Shown one piece after another: positions 22,571-36,519 of a DNA stretch of 64,000 nt. This DNA comes from Protea cynaroides (Eukaryota; Streptophyta; Magnoliopsida; Proteales; Proteaceae), in assembly GCA_028583415.1 (NCBI GenBank), contig CM053270.1, forward strand, positions 54,446,173-54,510,172, read 5' to 3'. Under the pieces are notes generated by a model. That model was not told the DNA's origin. It searched no databases and saw nothing but the letters and a program-made list of their open reading frames with translations. The position numbers and the translations under genes were made by a program. Numbering within the stretch: the stretch's first letter is position 1; every line of letters begins with the position of its first letter.

Positions 22571-23490
22571 ATTAGATAGGTTTATATAGGATGCGGTGCA
22601 TTATTGACTTACTCTTATGATTATAGAGGATGCACATACCTGATTCTAATTCTCGTACCTTGACAGGATACCTTCTTGATTTAACCTGTCAATTGGAGTT
22701 ATAGATATCGTTTCTTTAGTATTAGTCCTGATTATACCAATTTTAGCCACTCTCATGATCGACAACATGAACAGAGATATGAACTGAACGAACAGTTAAA
22801 TGTTTAATCATGTTGAACGTACATCTTTTCGATTATACCTGATTTATTGATGTACCAAATCTTTCTCCAGATTTAGTCCTATAGTGCCTCGACCAATGGC
22901 ATTATATACTCGATAGAACCTGTAACCATGAGGTTAAGAACTGTAAAACCTCTATTTCCTTGTATTTGGACCACCGTGTAACTTAATGATCTTTTGATGC
23001 CGGTTGGATTACCACATATTTACTTCTGATCTTTTAAACCTAAGTTCACTAGATAAAGCAAGTGTTCATCATTATACTAAATTGAAAGAAAAAAATGAAT
23101 TGCTTTTGGATAAACATTCTGATTCTTACATTTCTCGACATCCATTGATAAGATGTTTAGTGAATAAGGAATTATGGGAAGTAAGATGATTAAATTCATA
23201 TTAGATTCTATAGCCAAGGAACCTCAGATAAAGTAATGGAGGATTTGTTTCGAGATTACTGAATGGAAGGATATGAGTCATGTCTATAAAAGAGTGCATT
23301 AGCAAGAAAGTAAGTAACAATCACAAGATATTTTTAAAGGTATATGAAAGAGAGATCAAGGTAGAACAACAATGATAAAGAAGGTGTAAGCTAATGGGTT
23401 TTTTTTTTTTTTGGATATATGAGATTTTAAGCAATAGTCTTTGAAAAACTAAGAGATGAAGGGACTACACAAGCTCTTAAGATCTTATAC
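22571..23490 (+). other. Replacement block in place of gag C-terminus and protease start, element 3b
   Basis: Where elements 1 and 2 have the gag C-terminus, zinc knuckle and protease active site, 3b has unrelated sequence shared only with 3a (about 31950-33160). A 61-codon frame at 23004-23189 and matching broken frames in 3a look like decayed coding sequence, with pieces such as L-N-L-S-S-L-D-K-A-S-V and D-S-Y-I-S-R-H-P-L-I-R. I do not recognise the protein. It could be captured host sequence or another element's gag. Element 3b lacks about 280 bp that 3a has near 32660-32945. Confidence 0.6.
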
Positions 23491-26400
23491 CAGATTTTGC
23501 TAGTTCAAGCCCTTTTGAACTAGATGTTGTATTGGAGGAGTGTTATGAACAATGTTCGAATCATATGAATGGACAGAATTTGGATGCAACCAAAATCGAC
23601 TTGAGATGGCAGACTTTGACGTCATCTTGGGAATAGACTGGTTGTCTCAACACTCTACAAGTTGTTATGTGCATAGAAGAGGTTATCATTCAAGAATAAA
23701 GACGACATATAATTTAGTATTATTGGAAGTATGTTGCCTAAGAAGTGAAAGCTGATCCTCTCTATGCTAAAGGCGAAGAGATGCTTTGAAGAGAAAGAAG
23801 CTGGATATATGGTATATGTGATATACGTTACCAAAGAAGCACCACAGATGGAAGATATTGATGTGATGCATAAATTTCCTGATGCGTTTCCTGGAGACTT
23901 ACCTGGGTTACCATCTGATCATACGATCGAGTTCGTCATCGAATTGTTACCAAGGATGATACTTATGTCAAAGGCACCTATAGAGTAGTTCCTATGTAGT
24001 TGAAGGGATTGAGACTCAACTACGAGAGTTATTAGACAAGGGTTTTAATCGGCTAAGTATTACATCACAGGGAGATCCAATGCAATTCGTGAAGAAGAAG
24101 GACAGTAGTGTCAGATTATGTATAGACTACCGGGAACTAAATAAGCTCATGATCAAGAATCGATATCTACTACCTCAGATCGATGACTTGTTTTAAACAG
24201 TTGCAAGGAGCAAAGGTAATTTCTAAGATTGATCTTCGGTCAAGATATCAATAGCTGAAGAATTTGGACAGCGATATCTCGAAGATACCTTTAGAATCGA
24301 GATTGGACATTATGAGTTCTCGATTATGACGTTTTGATTAACCAATGCCCTTACATCTTTTATGGAACTGATGAACTGGGTGTTTCATGACATGTTGGAC
24401 ACATCGGTCATAGTTTTCATATATGACATTTTGGTTTATTCCAATAATGAAGCAACTCATACAATGGATCTTAGAACATCTTCACAACAGTTGAGAAGGG
24501 AAAAGCTTTATGCCAAGTCCAAGAAATATGAGACTTAAATAAACGAAGTGATCTTCTTAAATCACATAGCATCATAAAAAGGGATTTAAAGTGGACCTTA
24601 TTAAGATAGAAGTAATCATATGGTGAAAAATACCTAAAGAATATTGCGAAGATCAGAAGTTTCTTGGGTTTTTAGCTGGTTATTACAGACGATTTGTAGA
24701 GGACCACTCTAAGATCGCAAAACCTCTTACCAAGCTAACCAGGAAGGGAGAGGAGTTTAATTGGACTGACAAGTGTGAAGAATGTTTCCAAACTCTAAAA
24801 ACAAGGTTGATATCAGCTTCTATCTTGATCATTCCGGTACTAGGGAAACCTTTTACCCTATACATTGAAACTTTCGGATTGGATCTAGGATGCAGGTTGA
24901 TGTAAGGTAAATAAGTGGTTGCATATGTTTTAAGATAACTGAAAGAGCATGAAAAGAATCACCCAACTCCTGACAAGTTATGGAGACATTATTTGTATGG
25001 AGAGAAATTTCAAATTAAATCAGATCATAAGAGTCTCACTTATCTTTTTAATTAGAAGGAGTTGAACATGAGACAAAGAAGATAGCCGAAATTGCCCAAG
25101 GATTTAGACTGTGATATTGAGTGTCACCCGAGCAAGGCTAATGCAGTAGCTAAGACCTTAAGTAAAAAAAAAAAAGGAATTATGAAGTCCGAGGAAGGAC
25201 CCAGTATAAATGATGTCTTATGTTTCATAGCAATAGATTCAGATTTGGAAGGAGAGTAACATATAATAGAAACTCGTGATGATCTAATTTAGTGAGAACT
25301 TATGGATGAACTTATGGAGCAATAGTTCCTCGCTTGCGTTCACAACATTAAAGATCGCCACTGATTTGATAGATGAAGAAAAATAGCAATTTCATTAGAT
25401 CCGTATATGATAATGGTGCAAGAAGATTAGAGAAAGAAAAACCTAACCCTGACTTACTTTGGATGCAGAGACGGTACTCAGATACAGAGGTAGATTATAA
25501 ATACCTAAAGATAAAGACTCGGATATCATGAAGAGGATAATGATAAGAGCCCATTGTACTCAATATTCAAGACATCCTAAAGTACCAATATGTATCATGA
25601 CCTGAAGAGATTGCACTGGTAAAGAGGAATGATAACAAATGTGGCTTAATGCGTGTTTCAGTAACTGAATTATCAGCAAGTAAAGGCTGTAAGACAAGGA
25701 CCAACATGGCTTACTACAACAACCATCAGAGTCAGTCTGGAAATAAAACTGCATTACAATGAACTATGTCACTGATTTGCCACTGACCCCTAGAACGGTT
25801 GACGCAGTTTGGGTGATTGTTGATCGTCTTAGGAAGATAACTCATTCCATTGCTATACGACCTTGGTATACTTTAGAGCGGCTAACTAAGCTATATGTAG
25901 ATTGAGTTTACTACCAAGCTACCATGTAAATGTTACCTATAAAGCATGGTACGGTAGAAATGTCAAATTCCTCTATTTTGGAATAAAGTTGGTGAATGAA
26001 GAATTTTAAGACCTAAGTCTATTGTAGAAACCTGTCGAGTGACAGACAAGATCAAAGAAAAAGGGCTAAGGCAGCAAGATCAAAGAAAAAGGGCTAAGGC
26101 AGCTAAGGATTGTTAGAAGAGATGCCAAGACCTTGAGTTTGCCATAAGTGACAAAGTGTTCTTGAAGGTATCACTTATGTATGGTTTGAAGCAGTTCAGC
26201 AAGAAGGGAAAGTGGTATCCTATATATGTGTTGGACCTTATAAATTTGGAGAGACGTAGAAAAGTTGCATATCAATTAGCGTTACCGCTATCCATGTCTA
26301 GTGTGCATGACGTATTTCGCGTCTCTATTGAAGAAGTACATTGGAGATCCATATCAAAGGTATTGACCATGGATCCACTGGATCAGATAGAAGATTTAAC

Positions 26401-26560
26401 TATTGAACTGGTACCAGCCTAGTTCACTGGTTGAAAGGTACAATATCTCCAAAGCTGAGATAATATGAAGGTAATTTGGCGAAGACAAGACGTGGAGGAG
26501 ATTGCATAGAAAAAAGAAGATGCAATGCGGAAACAGAATTCCCACCTATTGACTCCGAAG
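23491..26560 (+). pseudogene. Decayed pol, element 3b
   Basis: Order and homology follow element 1: protease C-terminal part with M-A-D-F-D-V-I-L-G (23605-23640), linker (23764-23988), reverse transcriptase (about 24080-24720), RNase H (24860-25150), integrase (25520-25960) and chromodomain-like tail (26156-26540, with S-S-V-H-D-V-F). Stops and frameshifts occur throughout. The catalytic segment near 24415-24440 reads with Y in place of the first D of F-I-D-D. The change aaggcacctatagagtag near 23975 is a one-base deletion shared with 3a. No function is retained. Confidence 0.85.
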
Positions 26561-26584
26561 TTTCAAATTTTGAAGACAAAATTT

Positions 26585-26660
26585 ATTTTAAGGAGGGGGG
26601 AGTTGTAAGATCCGTACGTTCAAATTTCAAGGACGAAATTTCTTTTAAGGGTGGTGGAGT
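26585..26660 (+). repeat. Duplicated purine-tract and LTR-start region, element 3b
   Basis: aaggaggggggagttgtaag at 26590-26609 is followed 57 bases later by a second tract, aagggtggtggagttgtaag (26647-26666), and the true LTR. Both copies carry the caaatttc..gaaattt stretch that precedes the LTR in all Tekay copies. The same doubling is at about 36440-36520 in 3a. Confidence 0.8.
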
Positions 26661-29051
26661 TGTAAGACCCGCACGCCACGAACCCGGTCTAACCTTACAT
26701 TTTGTGTCGTGACCAGTCTACATATCATGGTCGAGCCAAGTAGACCAAGTGTGTGAAGAAACCCAAGACCAAATATGAAATTTAACTCAAAAACAGTCAA
26801 AATGAGGGTAGGGTCTCATGCCTAAACAGGTAGGGTCGATCCCACCTCAACAGAAGTCCAACCCATGACTTTTTGGTCATGGGGTCGTATGGGTCTCGGA
26901 TTATGTGACCCATCCGACCCTACCTACGACCCTATACCCTAGAGTCTCACGTTTTAAAAAACATAGGGTCTCAGTACATCCGACCCTAGGTTCGACCCTA
27001 GGAAAACAGCACGAACCGAAAATTAGGAAACTTTCCTAATTCCAAGGGGATCTTTCCTAAACTCAATGGGACTTGTTTTGGAGGGTTTTTCTCAATAAAT
27101 AGGACATCCCTTAGCCTCTTTCACTCCTTTTAGAACCCTAATTGAAAGTGAGAGAAAGAGAAGAGAAGGAAGAGAAGGAGAAGAAAAGGAGAATTGAAGA
27201 AGAAGACTAAGGAGGAGGAAATTCAAAGAAAACTCTGAATCTCAGCAAACCTAAGGTATGAACCTAATTCCCTACCTGAATAAGAGATTCTAGAATAGTT
27301 ATGAAGAACATAGGATTAGGAGAAACCCAAATCATCCATCCATGGATAAGTTTCAAGAGATTCCATGGAGGAAATCATTATGGACTAGAAGTAGTATATA
27401 ACTTGTAGTTTTGAGCAATATAACAATCATAGAATGGACCATGAAAGTAAGCCAAAGGATCCAAACTGAAAGAAGGACTTTAGAATGAAAGGTCGACTCA
27501 GAATACATGTGGTCGCACGTAGGGTCAAATGATATCCGACCCTACAAGACCACAGGATCGACCCCATGCCCTCGAAAAGTTTCAGGGAGGGTGTGGTCGC
27601 ACATAGGGTCGATTGGTATGCGACCCCACGTCCAACCCTATTCCTAGGGTCGCAGAAACTGCTACCCTAGGTGCGACCTTACCCTGCAACCCTACCCTGT
27701 GACCCTATGATTTCAGCTAGTCTAAATTGTTGGAATTAATTCTAATTAAAATCAATCGACTTGTTAGGCCTTTCTAGTGATTTAAAGGTGATTCATAAAG
27801 CTTGAACGAGGATTTATAGCAACCGAAGGTGAGGGAACAAGACCTAAACTAATTGGTTAATAATAAACTATTTTATTTATTGAGTCCAATGCCATGAATG
27901 ATTTTATGCTTGTTTGCGTGTAATGTGCATTTAACATGTCATCCAATATTCCTGCTATTACTGTTCATGCATATTTAATTTCATTTATTTATAACATGAT
28001 GATGATGGTGATGTTAGGAATAGGCATGTGAATGTTTATGTGTGGTTAGTGTACTTGATGCAAGTGGGGCATCAGGGGGAGGACGTGACATTGTGCTTCA
28101 TCCTGGTCACCAGACTCTAGCTCTTTCTTTACTCAAGTCTAGTCCACTGACATCGTCGTATCGCCATTACCTTAGCAGAGCTATTACGTCGTAGGGCATC
28201 AGGGGAGGTGGTCTCGGACCGTGTAGTCTCTGACTCTATCGGGAGGCCTTAGCTCTATCTCTATGGACGTATTGAGGGATGCTGGGGTGAGGCTTTGGAT
28301 ATACTGTTTGACATTAGGATTGGTTAGTTGCGAGCCTAGTTTGCAAGCCCTCGCCAACAGGGGCTTACATGTTGGTATGGGTGCATGTGGTACAGCAATG
28401 CCAATACTCATTGGGTACACTGCTTCCATGGTGGGTGCATGTGGGACGGCAATGCCGATATTCATTGGGCGGCTTCACACACTCGTGTATAGAGGTGAAG
28501 CGGGCTCCGAACCTTTCTATTGCACATTGCAAACTTATGAACCAGACCAAAGATATGAATTGAATGCATGCATATGTTTGTTACATCGTTTTGTTTACTC
28601 ACTGAGCTCAAGTTGGAAAGCTGACCCTCGCGTGCGTAATTCTTTTTAGTTTCTGATGTTGTGGGTATTACAGTTGAAGATTATGTCAACAAGTCAACAT
28701 GTAAATGGGTGTCGGCTATGATGAGCAAGCTATGGAGGACTATTGTGATTCGTCAAGCTAGCGTTTCAACTATGGATACGCTTAGTGTTTAATTTCCGTA
28801 TTTGGATATTGTAATATGTATTAAATTATATTTTGGTTACTTGGAGATAAATGGAATATTAATTATTTATCATGACTAGACCTCAGTTCATTATCTGTAA
28901 GACTTCCGCTATTTACTTTATTATCTCTGATTAATGTGGAATGTGTTTTGATTTAACACAATGGGATAGCCTATACGAGATCTTGGTTTAACCGTTGGTT
29001 TATTGACTATTCATCACACCATTCTGGTTGGTTCAGAATTGGGGTGTGACA
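26661..29051 (+). repeat. 3' LTR of element 3b (subfamily A2)
   Basis: This 2391-bp LTR begins TGTAAGACCCGCACGCC and ends GGGGTGTGACA. It has a TATA box near 27097, GGTCG-type motif zones (26815-27000 and 27490-27710) and the catcagggg/ttagctctatc modules (28060-28270). The small ORF near 28655-28775 starts as in other LTRs (I-T-V-E-D-Y-V) but then loses its frame and the Cys motif. Confidence 0.92.
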
Positions 29052-29724
29052 TAGTTAATGAAGAAGATAGGATTAGGAGATACCCAAATCATCCATCCAT
29101 GGATAAATTCTAAGAGAATCCATGGAGGAAATTATGTGGACAATGGATGGTGTATAAAATAATAGTTTTGAACCATAAAACAATCATAGGAAGGACCATG
29201 ATGATAAGCCAAAGGATTCAAACATGAAGGAATGGAATTAAGAGTGAAAGGTTGACCATAACACGTGTAGTCGCACGTGGGGTCGCATGATGTTCGACCC
29301 CACAAGACACACATGTCCGACCACATGCCCTCGGAAAGTTTCCAGGGAGGGTGTGGTCGCACGTGTGGTCGGAGTATGTCCGACCCTACCCTGCGACCCC
29401 ACACCCTGTGGTCACAGAAACTGAGATCCCAAGTGCTGCCCCACCTGCGATCCCTCAGTTTCTGTTAGTTTAATTAAAAATCTATCAACTTGTTCGGTTT
29501 TCAAGTGATTTAAAGTGATTCATAAAGCTTGAATGAGGATCTACTATCAATCAAAGGTAAGGGAACAAAACCTAAATTAATTGGCTAATAATAAACTATT
29601 TTTATTTATTGAGTCCAATGCCATGAATGATTCTATGCTTGTATGTGTGTATTGTGCATTTCACATGTCATCCAATATTCCTGTTATTATTGTTCATGCA
29701 TATTTAATTCAATTTATTTATAAC

Positions 29725-29755
<31 letters not shown>

Positions 29756-30806
29756 GCTAGGAATAGGCATATGAATGTATGTGTGTGGTTGGTGTGCTTA
29801 ATGCAAGTAGAGCATCGGGGGAGGACGTGACACTGTGGTTCATCCTAGTCACCAGACTCTAGCTCTATCTCTACTCAAGTCTTGTCCACTAACATCGTCT
29901 TATCTCCATCACCTTAGCAGAACTATTACGTCATAGGGCATCAGGGGAGTTGGTCTCGGACCGTGTAGTCTCTGACTCTGCCGGGGGGCCTTAGCTCTAT
30001 CTCTATGGATGTATTGAGGGATGCTGGAGTGAGGCCTTGGATACACTGTTTGACATTAGGATTGGTTAGTTGCGAGCCGAGTTTGCAAGCCCTCGCCAAT
30101 AGGGGCTTACGTGTTGGTATGGGTAGGGCATCAGGGGAAGTGTCATGCGTGCGGTCCTAGCACTTTAGCTCTATCCCTATTCCATGATGGGTGCATGTGG
30201 GACGGCAATGGTGTTTGATCCATTGGACGGCTTCACACACTCGTGTATAGAGGTGCGACGGTCACCTATCCTTTCTATTGCACATTGAAAACTTATAAAC
30301 CAGACCAAAGATATGAATTGAATGCATGCATATGTTTGTTGCATTGTTTTGTTTACTCACTGAACTCAAGTTGGAGAGCTGACCCTCGCGCACGTAATTC
30401 TTTTTAGTTTCTGATGTTGCAGGTATTACGGTTGAAGATTGTCGACACGTCAACATATGAACAGGTGGCAACTATGGATGTACAAGCTGTGGAGAACGAA
30501 TATGGCTCGTTAAGCTAGTGTTTCAACTATGGATTCGCTTAGTTTTAAGTTTCGTATTTGGATATTTGTAATATGTATTAAATTATGTTTTGGTTACTTG
30601 GAGATAACTGGATTATTAATTATTTATCATGATTAGACCTCAGTTCATTATTAATAAGACTTTCGCTATTTATTTTATCTTTGATTAATATGGAATGTGT
30701 TTTGGTTTAACATGGTTGGCATAGCCTATATGAGATCCTGGTTGAACCGTTGATTCATAGACGGTTCATCACACCATTCTGGTTGGTTCATAATTGGGGT
30801 GTGACA
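29052..30806 (+). repeat. 5' LTR of element 3a, second part
   Basis: It resumes with the TSD tagtt and matches the 3' LTR from about 37071 to its end, finishing GGGGTGTGACA. A (GATGAT)n run at 29726-29755 is longer than in other LTRs. The small-ORF region near 30410-30530 is frameshifted. Confidence 0.92.
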
Positions 30807-30809
30807 ACT

Positions 30810-30821
30810 TGGTATCAGAGC
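30810..30821 (+). other. Primer binding site, element 3a
   Basis: TGGTATCAGAGC lies three bases inside the LTR, complementary to initiator tRNA-Met, as in 3b. Confidence 0.9.
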
Positions 30822-31945
30822 TCTTAGGCCTTTCCCATTAAACTTGAATACTTCAACTAGAGTCCATAAACTGAGTTAGGATAAATTAAAAACCTTAATA
30901 CAAACACACCATAAGCACCTGTGTTGGTTGAGACAGAACTTAAACAAGACAATAATGTACATGTAAGAGGTGAAACCATATGTTTATATAGACAGAAGAA
31001 AAAGAAAATTAAATGTATCCCAATAAATAAATAACATATGGTACGATCTAAAAGTCGGGTAATTCTAAGTATACAAAGGATATTGTACAGTAACAAGAAG
31101 GGAGCATCTATAAAGCAGAAAATTGGAATATCGAGTAAGTACTCACAAAATGTGAAACTCGATGTATGGCAGAAGAAGAAGAAAAATGTCTAGTAATGCC
31201 TAAATCCCTGTAGAGGTAAAGGGAAAGATCTCGGACTAAATCCAACAGAGATAGGAGAACAATGGTCATACACTAAAAATGAAAGTAATTATAAAAAAAG
31301 ATAAAGCTATACTCCTGGGTGACGTGGAGATTCAGAGTGAGATTCACCACAAACTGATCCATTGCCCGCTGAGTATTAAGAAGAGATTGCAACTTGACCC
31401 TACCACTATCTGGGTCGAGAACGGGTAGTGAAAACTCATCTGAGCAGATGCTAAATAATGATAATCAGATTAGAACAAATCAAAGGAGGAAAACAACCAG
31501 GCCACTCCAGCTAATCTACCTAGACTACCAAATGCCTGGGCTACGGTTGTAATAAAATTGGCCCGACAAAATACAAGAGCAACAACTGATGAGACCGACT
31601 ATCGACTATGCAAGTTGCTATGTGAATCACTATCCAAGTTGTCAATGCTACACCAACACCTCCGAGTCAGACCATGTATAGTACCAATTGGTAGAAACAC
31701 TGTACCTCCAACACCTGTTAGCTATAACACAGTGTTTATCATACAACAAGTCTCAGTAACGCACACCCCAGTGCAGAAGCTTGGTGCACAACAAGCAGTG
31801 TATCAAGGTGGTTACCCTTATCAGCCACCGATGTAACAGATAGCTGCATCATGGCAGAATGATCCAACAAGGGTTGAGGAAAAAATTTTTGAAGATGAAG
31901 CCTCAGATGTTTTCAGTAAAGGATCAAATCTATTGTGGCCATATA
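30822..31945 (+). pseudogene. Leader and gag N-terminal remnant, element 3a
   Basis: The leader has no supported gene. The frame 31558-31836 is a gag N-terminal remnant ending in Y-P-Y-Q-P-P-M, which corresponds to Y-Q-Y-Q-P-P-M of the full gag. A short piece with L-K-M-K-P follows to about 31945, and then homology to gag stops. Confidence 0.7.
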
Positions 31946-33190
31946 ACTAGATAGTTTTATATAGGATGCAGTGCATTATTGACTTACTCTTATGATTATA
32001 AAGGATGCACATACCTGATTTTAAATTCTTGAGTCTTGACAGGATACCTTATCGATTCAACCTGTTAATTGGAGTTATAAATATTATTTCTTTAGTATTA
32101 GTCCTGATTATACCAATCTGAACCACTCTCATGATCGACAACATGAACAGAGATATGAACTGAATGAACAGTTAAATGTTTAATCATGTTGAGCGTACAT
32201 CTTTTGATTTATACCTAAATTATTGATGTATTAAAACTTTCTCCAGATTTACTTCTGTAGTGCCTTGACCAATGGCATTATATACTCAATAGAACCAGTA
32301 ACCATGAGGTTAAGAATTGTAAAACCTCTATTTCCATGTATTTGGACCATCGTGCAACTTATCGACCTTTTGATGCCGGTTGGATTACCATAGATTTACT
32401 CCTGATCCTTTAAACCTAAGTTCATTAGATAAAGCAAGTGTTCGTCATTACACTGAATTCGAAAGAAGAAAATGAATTGCTTTTGGATAAACATTATGAT
32501 TCTTACATTTCTCGACATCCATTGATAAGATGTTTAGTTAATAAGGAATTATGGAAAGTAAGATGATTAAATTCAGATTAGATTCTATAGCCAAGAGACC
32601 TCAGATGAAGTAATGGAGAATCTATTTTGAGATTGCTGAATGGATGGATATGAGTCATGTCTATAAAAAAGTGTATGAGCAAAAAGTGAGAACTATCAAG
32701 AGTAGTCAATAAAGAAAAAGATAGCACTCGAGTAAAGTTAAAGATGGTTATATCGGTATGAATTTTGACAAAGCAGAGGATTTCTAAAAGCATAAAGTCA
32801 AAAATTGTGGCATTGATAGTACTCGGTTTAATATAATGATAATTGAGTTATGCTCAATGTTGAGTGAGTTGATTAAGAAAAGACCAAAAGAGTTTGGCTG
32901 AATTAATGAATTTATAAGCATATACCCGAATGCCTAAAGGTAGACTTGGGATATAAAGTAACAATCACAAGATATTTTTCAAGGTATATGAAAGATAAAT
33001 CAAGGTAGAACAAAAATGATAAAGAAGGTGTAAGCTAATGAGCTTTTTGGGATATATGAGATTTTAAGCAATAGTCTTTGAAAAACTAAGAGATTAAGGA
33101 GCTAGATGTGCTCTTAAGACCTTTATACCAGATTTTGTTAGTTCAAGCCCTTTTGGACTAGATGTTATATTGGATGAGTGTTATTAACAA
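31946..33190 (+). other. Replacement block in place of gag C-terminus and protease start, element 3a
   Basis: This is the counterpart of 22571-23490 in 3b, with about 280 extra bases (32660-32945). Several broken frames look protein-like, for instance a piece with D-H-R-A-T-Y-R-P-F-D near 32350. They cannot be joined into one reading and I do not recognise them. The block lacks the zinc knuckle and the D-S-G active site. Confidence 0.6.
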
Positions 33191-36100
33191 GGTTTGAATC
33201 ATATGGATGGACAGAATTTGGATGCAACCAAAATCAATTTGAGATGGCAGACTTTGACGTCATCTTGGGAATAGACTGGTTGTCTCAACACTCTACAAAG
33301 TTGTTTTGTGCATAGAAGAGGTTATCATTCAAGAATAAAGACAGCATATAATTTAGTTTTATTATAAGCATGTTGCCTAAGAAGTGAAATCTGATCCTCT
33401 CTATGCTCAAGGTGAAGAGATGCTTTGAAGAGAAAGAAGTTGGATATATGGTATCTGTGGTATACGTTATCAAAAAAGCACCACAAATAGAAGATATTGA
33501 TGTGATGCATAAATTTCCTGATCTGTTTCCAGGAGACTTACCTGGGTTACCATCTGATCATACGACTCAGTTCGTCATCGACTTGTTACCAAGGACGATA
33601 CCTGTGTCAAAGGCACCTATAGAGTAGCTCCTATGGAGTTGAAGGGATTGAGACTCAACTATGGGAATTATTAGACAAGGGTTCTAATCGGCTAAGTATT
33701 GCATTACGGGGAGAGCCAATGCAATTAGTGAAGAAGAAGGGACGGTAGTGTCTGATTATGTATAGACTATCGAAAACTAAACAAGCTCACGATCAAGAAT
33801 CGATATCTACTACCTCAGATCGATGACTTGTTTAAACAGTTGCAAGGAGCAAAGATATTTTTTAAGATTGATCTTCAGTCAAGATATCATCAGCTGAAGA
33901 ATTTAGACAGTGATATCTCGAAGATAGCTTTTAGAATCGGGATTGGGCATTATAAGTTCTCGATTATGACGTTTGGATTAACCAATGCCCTTACATCTTT
34001 TATGGAGCTGATGAACTAGGTGTTTCATGACATGTTGGATATGTCAGTCATAATTTTCATAGATGATATTTTGGTTTATTCCAAGAATGAAGCAACTCAT
34101 ACAATGGATCTTAGAGCAGCCTTACAACTGCTGAAAAGGGAGAAGCTTTATTCAAGAAGTGTAAGTTTTGTTTGAACGAGGTGATTTTCTTGGGTCACAT
34201 AGTATCATCAAAAGGGATTAAGTGGATCCCAGTAAGATAGAAGAAATTGTATGGTGAGAAATGCCTAAGAATATTGTGAAGATCGTAAGTTTCTTGGGTT
34301 TAGCTAGTTATTACAGACGATTTGTGGAGGACCACTCTAAGATCGCAAAACCTCTTACCAAGCTAACTAGGAAGGGAGAGGAGTTTAATTGGACTGACAA
34401 GTATGAAGAATGTTTCCAGATTCTAAAGTAAGGCTGATATCGACTTCCATCTTGATCGTTCTGTTACCAAGGGAACCTTTTACCCTACACACTGATAATT
34501 TCGGATTGGGTTTAGGATGTGGGTTGATGTAAGGTAAACAAGCGATTGCATATGTTTCAAGAAAACTGAAGGAGCATGAGAAGAGTTACCCTACTCATGA
34601 CTTGGGATTATCGGTGATGAATTATGCAATCAAGACTTGGAGACATTATCTATACGGAGAAGAATTTTATATTAAATGGGAATACAAGAGTTTTATTTAT
34701 CTCTTCACCAGAAAGAGTTGAACATGAGATAGAGAAGATGATTAGAACACTTGAAGGATTAAGACTGCGATATTCAGTGTCACTTTGAGCAAGGCTAATA
34801 TAGTAGCTAAGACCTTAAGCAAAAAGGGAATTATGAAGTCCAAGGAAGGACCCAGTATAAATGCTGCCTTATGTTTCGTAACAATAGATTCAGATTTGGA
34901 AAAAGAGTAACATATAATAGAAACTCGTGATGATCCAATTGAGCGAGAACTTATACATGAACTTATGGAGCAATAGTTCATCGGCTGCGCTTATGGCATT
35001 AAAGATCATCTTTGAATTGATGGATGGAGTAAAAGTAGCAATTTTGTTAGATCTGTATATAAGAGTGGTGTAAGAAGATTTAGAGAAAAGAAAAACCTAA
35101 CCCAGACTTACTTCGGATGCGAAAAAGGTCCTGAGATACAGAGGATGATTATGCGTACCTGGAAGTAAAAGCACTGATCATAGATACAAGATAATGATAA
35201 GAGCCCATTGTACTCTATATTCAAGACATCCTGGAGTATCAATATGTATCATGACCTGAAGAGATTGTGCTGGTAAAGAGGAACGATAACAGATGCGGTT
35301 TAGTACGTATTCCAGTGTCTGAATTATCAGCAAGTAAAGGCTGAAAGACAAAGACCAACATGGCTTATTACAACTACTATCGAAGCCAGTTTGCAAGTGA
35401 AACTGCATTACAATGAACTATGTCACTGATTTGCCACTGACTCCCAGATCGATTGAGTGATTGTTGATCGTCTTATGAAGATAGCTCATTTCATTGCTAT
35501 ATGACCTCGGTATGCTTTGGAGCAGCTAACTAATATATATGGGTATAATATTGCCAGATTGAATGGTATGCCTGAGAGCATAGTGTCGGTCAAAGGCTCA
35601 TGCTTTATCTCAAAGTTTTGGGAGAATCTACAAAAAACAATGGGGACAAAGTTGAAGTTTAGTACCGCATTTTACCTTAAACCGATGGATAGTCGGAGCG
35701 GACTATACAGATCCTAAGAGATACACCTTGAGCTTGCGAAATTGATTTCCAGGAGCTTGAGTTGAGAAGTTACCGTGAATTGAATTTGCTACCAAGCTAC
35801 TATGTAGATGTCACCTATGAAGCATGGTACGGTAGAAATGTCGAATTCCTTTATCTTGGAATGAAGTTGGTGAATGAAGAATTTTAAAACCTGAGTCTAT
35901 TGAATAAACATGTCGAGTGGCAAACAAGATCAAAGAAAAAGGGCCAAGACAGCTCAGGATTGTTAGAAGAGATGTCATGACCTTGAGTTCACCATAAGTG
36001 ACAAAGTGTTCTTAAAGATATCACTTATGCGTAGTTTAAAGCAGTTCAGCAAGAAGAGAAAGTGGGGTCCTATATATGTGTTGGACCTTATAAATTTTGG

Positions 36101-36440
36101 AGAGTAGAAAAGTTACATATCAATTAGCGTTACCGCTGTTCATGTCTAGTGCGCATGACATATTTCGCGTGTCTCTATTGAAGAAGTACGTTAGAGATCC
36201 ATATCAAAGGTATTGACCATTGATCCACTGGATTAGATAGAAGATTTAACTATTAAAGTGGTACCAGCCTAGTTCACTAGTTGGAAGGTACAACATCTCC
36301 AAAGCTGAGATAATTATTATATGAAGGTAACCTGGCGAAGACAAGACGTGGAGAAGATTATATGGGAGGAAGAAGATGCAATGCGACAATGGAATTCCCA
36401 CCTATTAACTCCGAAGTAAATTCAAATTTTGATGACAAAA
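33191..36440 (+). pseudogene. Decayed pol, element 3a
   Basis: Protease C-terminal part with M-A-D-F-D-V-I-L-G (33244-33275), linker 33403-33627, reverse transcriptase 33740-34330 with F-I-D-D-I-L-V-Y kept near 34060, RNase H about 34480-34830, integrase 35190-35830 with an H-P-G / C-L-N-like region, and chromodomain-like tail 36110-36400. The same deletion and TAG as in 3b follow S-K-A-P (33610-33630). Breaks are too many for expression. Confidence 0.85.
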
Positions 36441-36519
36441 TTTATTTTAAAGATGGGGGAGTTATAAGATCCGTACGTTCAAATTTCGAGGATGAAATTT
36501 CTTTTAAGGGTGGTGGAGT

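Larger units (their letters stand above)
21232..29051 (+). mobile_element. Element 3b: non-autonomous Tekay-type retrotransposon nested in the 5' LTR of 3a
   Basis: A perfect TSD tagtt flanks it (21227-21231 and 29052-29056). It has a deleted 5' LTR (21232-21473), a primer site (21477-21488), a decayed interior and a full 3' LTR (26661-29051). It inserted after 3a. It shares with 3a the replaced gag/protease block, a one-base frameshift after S-K-A-P and a doubled purine-tract region, so both come from one defective lineage. Confidence 0.95.
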
